Positions 20,835 through 28,653 of a stretch of 28,653 nt of DNA are shown piece by piece. The translations under genes and the position numbers were made by a program. The stretch is from Physocladia obscura. Taxonomy: Eukaryota; Chytridiomycota; Chytridiomycetes; Chytridiales; Chytriomycetaceae. The stretch covers positions 1-28,653 of the forward strand of contig JADGJH010000133.1 of assembly GCA_027596945.1 (NCBI GenBank), in the 5' to 3' direction. A model generated the notes under the pieces. That model had not been told where the DNA came from, did no database searches, and saw only the letters and a program-made list of their open reading frames with translations. Positions within the stretch are counted from its first letter, which is position 1; each line of letters starts with the position of its first letter.

Positions 20835-22808
20835 TCAGAGATCATCAAGATAATTTTGTGACAATCGTGCAGATGATTCAGTAAATGCTGCTCCAATTTC
20901 TTCACAATCTGTGCCAAACTTCTTTGCCATAAGTCGTTCAGCAAATGCGAAAAAAGCAATTTTGTTTTTGATTCTCGAAAATCCAGAAATAAACTCATCA
21001 GGAAAGTGCACATATTGAGACACATATTCAGTGTCAACGCCTTGACCAAGTGCGAGTAAATATGAGGAGCCATACTCTTCCAGTAGCTTAGAAACTTTTG
21101 ACGCTGCGGATTGAACAGGTAGTACAGCCACAAAAGAAAAGACATACTTCCTGAGAACAGGAGCAATTGACTCAAATTTTCCGAGCAGACTGATTTTGTT
21201 TTGAAGAGCAATTCCGTTCGCAATACTCCAATTAATGGCATCTGATAAACAGGAAATTAGAAACTGTAAATAATTTAATAAAACTTTTGAAGGGAAGGCA
21301 AACCAAAGACATCCATGTGGCCATCTTTAACACTTTTATCATGTTTTAGACTAACGACTGCATATCCACGATTGGCAAAAAACTGATGATATTCCTTAAA
21401 TCCAAACTCGTTTGTGGATACAAGATCAACAATCAATGGGAGTGGACGTGATGGAAATCCAGTCACAGCATCACGTTGGCTTTGTTTTGGAAGAGTCAGA
21501 ATGGCGTGAATTTTTCTGGCATCGCGCGAAAAAAATGAAATCGTTTCCGTGTTACTGAGTTCGTAAGTTTCCAACGCTGGATACGCATTAAACAGTACCG
21601 AAAGGAGTTTTGAGCTTTTATAATGCACAAAATACTTTTCAGAAACTCCTCCCACGCGAACGCGAACGACCCATACCTCTCCATCCAAGCTTATACTTTG
21701 AATAGTCCATTCGACATCATCACCGGCTCCTATAACTCGTTTAATCTCGTCGAAATTGTCGTAGATCGTGTTGCTGATAAAGGCATACTCTCCAGCACCG
21801 CCGTGACGGGAAGAAACTTGAACAGCCCACACATTATAAGATACAGGATCACGTAACACTCCTTGAATGGTGGTTCCATTCAGTTCCACGCGTTCAGATA
21901 GTGTCACAATATTGATATACCGCAACTCGTCAACTTTGACGGTCTCATTGTAAGAAATAACAGCAACGGATTCCAATACATCGTCTTTAATGAAAGTAAG
22001 CGCAGAATCTCGTGGTGTGCGTTTGTGAAAAACAGGTGGCGTGATCGAGAAAGTTGACGTTTTTGCAGCTAGACGCGCCACAGAGCGCCGCACAGTTCTT
22101 GTTGAAACAGTTGTCACCGCATTTCCATGATTGTTTTTTGTCTTTGTTGTAGTTGTGGTCGTGCTTGTCGTTGACATAACTGTAGGGCCGAGGGGAGGTA
22201 AAAGTTTGACGCGTAATACTTGACCGTCTTGATTCACACCAATGCATAACGATAGCGTTGTATCAATAATAAAGTTTGTGAGATGCAAATCGTTTTCGAG
22301 AAGCAACTGGTTTGCGCCGGTTTCAATGTGGACAAAGTAAAGGTTTGAATCGGACTCAGAATAAATAATAACGTGGTCAGGATATGTGGCCGCAAATCCA
22401 ACGAGTTTATTCCGCGCGCTTTCGAAATCTGTCAGCCAGGTTTCGTGTCTTGTGATGACGTTGACTGAATAGAAAGTATTATCTGTTGTTTTGATTTGAT
22501 TTTGTAATTTGAATTTAATTTGTCAGTTTTAACATGTTTGACATTCATGTCACAAGAAACTTACCACCAGTGACTTCATCAACCGCCTCGTACCAAAGAA
22601 CGTATGGATTTTGCGTCCATCCGCAGCTAGTTCCCCATTTTCCGGAAGCCGTGTTATTGGCTGTTTCTTGTCTGGAATCAATACCGTCAATGATACTTGA
22701 ATAAACTTTGCCCCCTTCCAAATAGCAGATTCGATCTCCTAGGCTATTCACCGAAACATTGGAACGCACAGTATCGCTTAATAAAGCAGACCGCAGAATC
22801 AAAGACAT
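20835..22808 (-). CDS. Prolyl-oligopeptidase (S9)-like protein, predicted inactive
   Basis: Exons 22808-22565, 22482-21304 and 21241-20835 give 609 residues; all junctions keep the frame (introns of 82 and 62 nt). Residues 1-400 look like a beta-propeller. Residues 401-609 follow the S9 alpha/beta-hydrolase: HAILTLP, RPLPLIVDLVSTNEFGF, QFFANRGYAVVSL, DAINWSIANGIALQNKISLL, HFPDEF, KIAFFAFAERLMAKKFG. The catalytic motifs are gone. The oxyanion HGG after LPLIV is DLV/STN, the nucleophile motif GxSxGG is GKFES (495-499), the segment carrying the Asp is shortened (GQGVDTEYV), and the EGHGF histidine is replaced by EFISGF. The reading frame is open and spliceable, so this is a pseudoenzyme rather than a dead gene. 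There is no signal peptide, so it is probably cytosolic. A binding or regulatory role is inferred. Confidence 0.7.
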
Positions 22809-22978
22809 GATTTCTTGGATTTTTTTTTTTCAAATCCAGTTTCATTTCATTCCAGAAATTGAAATAATTAAAAACAAAGTGAGAAGAACAGAAAAAGATA
22901 AAGATGTTTGAATTTTCTCTCGAAGCACAATCACGTATTGACATATGGAAATCTGAAAATTTATTTCACACAAATTTC

Positions 22979-24219
22979 TCACTCATGTTTGAAGTTTGGT
23001 GCGCGCTTTTCTGTAAATGCAGCCATTCCTTCTTTCTGGTCCTTTGTTCCAAAAGTCGCTTGGAACAGTCGTCTCTCCAGATGCAAACCTTCAGTTAACC
23101 CAAGTTCCAAACTCTTGTTGATAGCCTCTTTTGCCATCAAAACACTTGGTAAACTCATGTTGGCAATAATAGTTGCACGCTTAACACTTTCCTCCAGTAA
23201 ATCTTTGGCAGGGAACACACGCGCAACGAGACCAGATGCCAAAGCCTCTTGTGCTGTGATCATATCTCCAGTAAGAATCAAATCCATTGCTTTTGCCTTG
23301 CCGACGAGTGAAGTCAGACGTTGAGAACCACCTGCTCCTGGAATTGTGCCAAGCTTTATCTCAGGTTGGCCAAAACGCGCAGTGTCACCCGCGTAGATTG
23401 TGTCGCACATCATGGCGACCTCACAACCGCCTCCAAGCTGAAACATTGTTAATAACACAGGAATTCATTTGAATAAATGGAAAATATACCGCAAATCCGT
23501 TAACAGCTGCAATAATTGGCTTTCTGATAGAATTTATGCCCGTCCAATCGCCCAAAAAGTTATTCTTGTAGTTGCTAACGAATTCAAGATCCTTCATTTC
23601 CTTGATGTCGGCACCCGCTGTTGTGCAAAAGTGTTAGGAAAGTTTGGGAGACTGATCAAAAATGAATTCCGAAAATTTCCGATCCGACTTCCGAAAGCCA
23701 TCAAAAGTAATGCGCAAAGCGAATTTTAGGGGCGACTATATAATCTATATACAGAAATGACAGAAAATCGAACGACAACACGCGCCAACTTTTCCGAAAA
23801 TCTGCTTGCCTAATCTTCCATGCGCACATACACCATTGAGCTGGCAAAGAGGCGAATAGTTTACCTGCAAAAGCCTTTTCGCTTCCAGTAACTATCTATT
23901 TGAGCCGGGTTAAGATTAGACGAGGAAACAAGAATCAAAAAATACGGATACCATTGCACCGATACCCTCATCCTTGTCGAACGCTTGGAGAGCTTCATTA
24001 AGATCTTTCATAAGCGGCGAACAAAGCGCGTTCAGGGCCTTTGTTTGGCGTAAGTGTGTTATAGTTGGTAAGATACAGGTACTATAGTCAAAAAATAACC
24101 TTTGGTCTGTACAAAGTGACAATGCCGACTCGTCCGCGTTGTTCAACTTTAACAAACTCGTAAGTCTTCGCAGTCTCAGTTGAGAAGAGACGGCGGCGTA
24201 GAAATGCTGATTGAAACAT
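22979..24219 (-). CDS. ECHS1: Mitochondrial enoyl-CoA hydratase (crotonase family)
   Basis: Five exons, 24219-24100, 24038-23952, 23895-23865, 23617-23490 and 23437-22979, give 274 residues. The N-terminus [15 protein letters not shown] is a mitochondrial targeting peptide. The enzyme hydrates trans-2-enoyl-CoA to L-3-hydroxyacyl-CoA in fatty-acid beta-oxidation. Seen: the oxyanion segment [11 protein letters not shown], the active-site segment [16 protein letters not shown] with catalytic Glu128, and [18 protein letters not shown] with Glu148. The 20-residue spacing equals that of the two catalytic glutamates in the animal enzyme. The end, [17 protein letters not shown], also matches. Exon 3 is a 31-nt microexon ([10 protein letters not shown]) needed to join the flanking exons. 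The 247-nt intron after it is the longest in the window. The stop lies 170 nt upstream of the S9-like gene on the same strand. Confidence 0.93.
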
Positions 24220-25040
24220 GATTGTTTGTTTGCACTTCAAGTTTTCTCAAACTTTTTCCCAAAGCTTTTCTTGCAGACAGGTATGAATAGTGTAAATTTC
24301 CAACACTAAATTGATAATTTGACACTGTCAGGGAAATCATTTTAAATTCGAAGAACTATAGTTTGATACATATTGTGGGTAATATTTCCAACGAGCATTA
24401 TCGCACATAATACCTAATACCGTACCCAGTGCAAACCTTTTGTTTAGGTTTGTCTTACTCATTTTTTGAGTTTTTCAAAGCTGATTCACTTCCTAGAACA
24501 GTAGCAGATGTACTGGAGGGTCATGCTGTATTTCTATGGGACAAATTTTTTGTATTACCTTCACAGCCTTACCGCAATGCCAAACAGAATTCCAAACCCC
24601 ACCAATTTCATCTGGCGATTCATAATTAGAGGATATCCAAAAATTAACAAGAAGTAACCTTGTTTCAAACTTCGCAAAAATTCACTTGTTCTAGGTCTGA
24701 TCAAAGATACACCATGTTTGAATTTTCAAATCATTTTTATTAGAGAGATTTTGCAAAAAAGAATACCTTGTGAGAATTCACTGTGGGATCACAGGAAATT
24801 CCTTAAAACAAAGTTTGGCAAAACAAATACCCAATGCTTAAATGAAGGAGTACTTTATAAGGATTTCTGATAAAGATTTTGTTTCATTAAGAGGAATTCT
24901 AAGAACTTCATGTGGTCTCACAGTAAATTCTCACAAGGAATTCCTTTTTGTAAAATCCTTCCATTGTCAGTTCTCATGAATTCATTTTATCATTAAATAA
25001 TAGGCACCCCTACAACCTGGAAAAAGAAAAACCAAGTCAA
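24220..25040. other. Intergenic with foldback element
   Basis: The left part is the hydratase promoter. An open frame at 24429-24629 begins with GTG, has no family features and is not supported. The right part (from about 24700) has no CpG at all and contains the inverted repeat at 24747-24957. Confidence 0.55.
24747..24957. repeat. Foldback inverted repeat with about 59-nt arms (MITE-like)
   Basis: The left arm 24747-24805 starts GATTTTGCAAAAAAGAAT. The right arm 24899-24957 read in reverse starts GATTTTACAAAAAGGAAT. Both continue with CCTTGTGAGAATT, then ACTGTG, with scattered mismatches. The spacer is about 93 nt, and with gaps the similarity may run further in. There is no coding capacity. 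Size and structure resemble a short non-autonomous DNA-transposon derivative. No clear target-site duplication was seen, so the class is open. Confidence 0.6.
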
Positions 25041-27827
25041 TCAGCCAAACCAGTTCGAAGACCTTCTCAACCACCCGTTCCACGACTTTTCTTGGCTATC
25101 TCTCTCAGTAATCCACCTTTCAAACGGCCCAATATACTCTCCTCCATCTTCTCCAGCCATACCTCCCGCAACAACACCCCCTCTCTGCGCAGTTTCAAGC
25201 ACCCACACAAGCTCTTCACACGCCCGATAAAACTTTTTAATGTCCGCAGCATCAACAGGATTCGTATAATCGCCACCACCAGCAGAGCTGACTCGTCGTG
25301 GAGGCACCATTCCACTGCTCACACTTTTTTGTCGGCGCATGCGCACACTCCGCGCAACAGCTTGCACGCTGGACGGGATTGGGCCTGCATCCATTGCAAC
25401 AACTGTCGCGTCTCCCGCGCTTTCGAGTATTTCAGCGAACATATGTGCACTGAAAATTCCTGGTACTGGTGGGTGCACGCCTGTGGAGCGCTTTTTCGCG
25501 GATCCGCTACCACCTGTAAATGGTCTAGAGTACACGAGTGGTTGTTGGTCGGGTGATGGGGCTGGCGCAGGCTTAAGGCCTTCTAGAACAGTGAGTTCGG
25601 AGATTGTCAAGACTTGATCGATCCATGCTTGAGATTCGAGAACTGTACGGTATAATGCGCTGATCCATTGGGATTTAGACAAGTTATGAGGAATGTCAAG
25701 TTCAGGTGCACTATAGGCTGACTTTATGACGTCTTTTTCAACCCTGGAGAAACATGAGAACAAAAAAACAAAAATACATTCTCTTACCGGGCCATAAAGT
25801 CTATAAATCGACTTTTCACGCTCTTTAGAATCAAGATTGCTCTGCATATGGGAATCAACATCCCAGGATCCATTGGAACACCAACACCTTCAAGTAGTGC
25901 CTGAATGGTCGCACGACCAATTGAATCTCTTTCTGCATCATTAGTTACATCGTTACTACCACCAATGTCATCATCGTCATTTTCCAGCAAAGCAGGGTCA
26001 GCGCCGTTACCGGATGCCGACAGCGAGCCACGGAAACTTGCCAGCCGACTATCAACCGTTCGCGAGCGTCCAAGCCCAGACAAAACACTTGGTGGAGGTA
26101 CTGCTGCTGCCATTGCTATTTCAGAATCACGTTGCTCCCGTCGTTTGTTCACAAGCGCGATCGATTGCCTTCGAATAACGCCGTTCCTTGCAACAACAAC
26201 AATGGTATCTTCTGTTGCAGCATCTGTTCCAACGCTCTTTCCATCCACAATGTCTTTTCCGCTGTCAATATTGCTTCGAATGGAATTACTGCGATGGTTA
26301 ATTTTATTGGATATTGAATCGCCACTGTTGTTTCCACCGATAATAGCTCCGCCAATGACGACATCGACAACAAATGCAGCAACAAACGGATGTTGCGGTC
26401 CATATTCTGCACATACGACTTGCCAAATGGAATCGACAACACCACCATGATTTTGACCAAACGCCGTCATGAATGGGAGAGTACGGTTTTTTTTGGAAGT
26501 CTCAGATGGCGGAGCAGCTAGAATTGCTGTTGCCATAACATTATCAGGCAGATCTGCCTTAAAAACACGCAATAAAAAATCAATCTGTTGCGGCGAAGGA
26601 GACGCTTCAGAGGGTACGCTCTTCAATAGGACGGATAAAGTCTGGAGAACATGATCCAGGAGCACTTTTTTCGACAAATATTCTTGGAGCAAAGTAATTG
26701 ACGACGGAATCGATGTCCCATTGGCCTCTTGTGACTGTTCGTTATCCACCGCTTGTGATTGTGGCGGATTAGGATATAAAAGAATCTTTCGAATAACAGA
26801 ATCAGATATTGAATAGCCTTGTGCATTAAGTGTTTGCAGAGACACGACAGATTCAGCAGGGTTACAAATTGCTTGATATAATAAAATTTCTTTCGCTTCA
26901 GCATACGAAACGCCAGAGTGTTGCAAAATATGTGCAGCTATTTCTGTGTCAAGTTCAACTAGTCGACGAACGTTAGTCCAGTATGATGCCCTATATGTTC
27001 TATTAAACACGCCATTAAATGAAAAAGAAAATCAAAAATATTACCAGAAAGGGTGAGTTTTTGGCACTAGAGCGGGAACAAAATGGTGAGCAGCAACAAC
27101 TGATCGCAAAACCATCAAATCAGGAGAAGCTGAGGACAGAAGGGCATGAAACATCCAAGCGTCGTCATGCGAAGGATCATCTGAAACACGAAGAGCATCG
27201 CCGTAAAGCTTGAAGCCTAGAGCAACAATATGATCAATCGAATCTTGTGGAACAGCAGATGTAACAGTTTCAAGGTTGGCACGCAGTAATTGCTCAATCA
27301 GTAATTTCGGCAACACAGCGCCGCGAGCAGACAATGCAAAAAAGACGGACGGAGTCAATGCGTAAGGCAAATTAGTAGCAGTATAGTGTAGCACCAGATG
27401 CTTACAGGATCTGGTTGGGTAGTTGGATGTGATTTAAGGATTGTAAATAAGGGTTTCTTCCAGAAGCGAAAAAAGGGCAAACCCACCTTGCCAACAGATA
27501 TGCCGCACGCATTGCAGGATTGGAATCGATACGCTTGCGCAGTTCAATGCAAACAGCTCGCAGAAGCTCGAGAGATTCGGGAGCATCAGCGAGATACCAC
27601 AAAGCATGCAGAGCCAGTGGAACACCGCCAAATCGACCGCCGTCTTTCCCTTTTTCATCGCTTGGTATTAATTGAATTGGTAATGGCAGTTTAAGCGGAA
27701 GCCCGCCACGTGTTGGTATCTTCTTGAGAAAAGACTGCATTTCCTTTGGATGAAAACTTTTTTGGGTCAGGCCACAAATAAAAGGACTGCTGATGTCATC
27801 TAAACGCATCCAAAAATACCTTGCCAT
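25041..27827 (-). CDS. Unrecognised 870-residue protein
   Basis: Four exons, 27827-27487, 27410-27045, 26990-25788 and 25743-25041, have phase-consistent junctions. Intron 1 (GTGGGT...ACCAG) is required to join YLLAR to SCKHLVLHY. The start is the first ATG (MARYFWMRLDDIS). The N-terminal 400 residues look alpha-helical and Leu/Ala-rich, possibly a helical repeat (ALWYLADAPESLELLRAVC, LPKLLIEQLLRANLE). The middle is low-complexity with Asn/Ser/Asp stretches and an acidic DDDD patch (about 520-680). The C-terminal part has basic Ser-rich segments (VARSVRMRRQKSVSSG) that look like phosphorylation or 14-3-3-type sites, and it ends in SWNGWLRRSSNWFG. There is no signal peptide or clear membrane segment. 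No family is recognised. It is divergent with VTC1, 515 nt away. Confidence 0.7.
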
Positions 27828-28342
27828 CTTCTGCTTTCTGTTTTCAACTTTAGAAGATAAGCGTCATCTTGTCTTTCATCTTCCAGCATATTCCATCTGA
27901 ATTATTCTCTTATTATTCAAATGAATATCATGCGATTTAATGAAAATTTGGTATTTGTTGCTTATATTTGGTTCAATTATTGATTAAATATTTTGATTCA
28001 AGCGCAAAGACCCAGGGGTGTATTGAATATTTAATTTCCGGATCTTCACTATTTCGCCCTGCAAATGGAAATGTTGAAGACATCAATGCCATTAAAATGT
28101 CAATTTACAAAGGATATATCTGGCCGTACCGTTGACTAATTTTATGGCTGCTGTGGTAATGGAGCATTTAATTCTAGTGTTTGTCAAGATTATTCTTCTT
28201 CCTGTTGTCAATAGGGATACCAGTGTTATCAATTTATCAGAATGCAGATTTCTCAAATAATAATAAAATACTAAATATTGATGTATTTCGATGCGCGTGC
28301 CCCACCAAAATAAGCGAAAATTGTTCTCTCCAAAAACCAAAC
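27828..28342. other. Divergent promoter region, 870-residue protein and VTC1
   Basis: AT-rich sequence between two start codons that face away from each other. No open frame, RNA gene or clear repeat is supported. Confidence 0.6.
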
Positions 28343-28653
28343 ATGAGCCAACAACATATCAACGTAACAATCGATTCAGAACGCGCACCGCTGCTTCCAT
28401 CATCATCGTCATCGAATGCAAATCCGTCGTCGCAATCGCAACTCTCGAGTATCTGGGGCCTGCTGTCGCAATCCACATCGGCGCCGCAATCATCCCAGCA
28501 ACAATCTGACCGCCATATTGCCCACTCAATGACCCCTGTGAACCCGTCAATTTCTCAAACCCAAATTCCGAACCAGAACCAGCCGGTTCCTATTAAAAAA
28601 GTCATGGCGCCCTTGAGAATCGAACCGAAAGTCTATTTTGCTAATGAAAGAAC
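28343..28653 (+). CDS. VTC1: VTC1-type vacuolar polyphosphate transporter chaperone subunit, 5' part
   Basis: The reading frame starts MSQQHINVTIDSERAPLL and is cut by the window end after 103 codons. Residues about 85-103 read KKVMAPLRIEPKVYFANER, the invariant entry to the VTC/DUF202 three-helix membrane domain (yeast Vtc1 has RVEPKVFFANERTFLSWL at this point). VTC makes polyphosphate from ATP and moves it into vacuoles or acidocalcisomes. The APLL motif near the start also resembles yeast Vtc1. The linker before the domain is unusually long, about 80 Ser/Gln/Asn-rich residues against about 20 in yeast. There is no SPX domain here, which argues against Vtc2-4. The three helices lie beyond the window. 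Confidence 0.85.
   Translation, partial: MSQQHINVTIDSERAPLLPSSSSSNANPSSQSQLSSIWGLLSQSTSAPQSSQQQSDRHIAHSMTPVNPSISQTQIPNQNQPVPIKKVMAPLRIEPKVYFANER

Noticed and set aside
21240..21304. S9-like gene as a frameshifted pseudogene
   Set aside because: The apparent stop after exon 2 disappears with a phase-correct 62-nt intron (G|GTTTGC...TTATCAG) that restores DAINWSIANG.
24429..24629. 66-residue plus-strand frame
   Set aside because: It begins with GTG, has no domain, and lies in the promoter region of the hydratase gene.

Overview
The window looks like nuclear DNA of a fungus, most likely an early-diverging zoosporic (chytrid-type) lineage. The lineage call is an inference. Genes carry many short GT-AG introns, mostly about 50-110 nt, some with TACTAAC-like branch points. 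Ubiquitin has the fungal residues S19 and D24. Neighbours are a septin, a DHA1-type MFS carrier, an animal-like mitochondrial enoyl-CoA hydratase, NECAP and VTC1. Intergenic DNA is AT-rich with A/T runs, and there is one 10-N assembly gap.

Layout. 142-388: 3' end of Sm-D3 (+). 678-2009: five-unit polyubiquitin (+) whose ATG is split by an intron. 2661-3563: intronless secreted, GPI-type protein (+). 3564-7311: gene-poor, extremely CpG-depleted interval holding a decayed minus-strand gene with a GCR1_C-like domain and possible Crypton tyrosine-recombinase remnants. 7569-9804: polyQ protein with a telobox-type Myb domain (+). 9905-11293: NECAP, seven exons (+). 11373-12768: unrecognised protein with one membrane-like segment (+). 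13154-14805: 12-TM MFS carrier (-). 16349-18325: secreted protein with two homologous six-cysteine domains, a Thr-rich stalk and a GPI-like tail (+). 18681-20412: septin (-). 20835-22808: prolyl-oligopeptidase-like protein that has lost its catalytic motifs (-). 22979-24219: mitochondrial enoyl-CoA hydratase (-). 24747-24957: foldback inverted repeat. 25041-27827: unrecognised 870-residue protein (-). 28343 to the end: start of VTC1 (+).

The genes are mostly unrelated housekeeping and surface functions; there is no operon-like system. Exon structures were worked out by hand from frame, phase and splice-site continuity. They give uninterrupted proteins of 381 (polyubiquitin), 682 (telobox), 279 (NECAP), 447 (unknown), 496 (MFS), 570 (six-Cys), about 434 (septin), 609 (S9-like), 274 (hydratase) and 870 (unknown) residues.

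The observations most worth a second look are the CpG desert whose decayed gene is broken mainly by TGA stops (a possible footprint of cytosine methylation and deamination), the predicted dead S9 peptidase, the two-domain six-Cys surface protein in which exon boundaries match domain boundaries, the split ubiquitin start codon, and a telomere-like octamer just upstream of the telobox gene.
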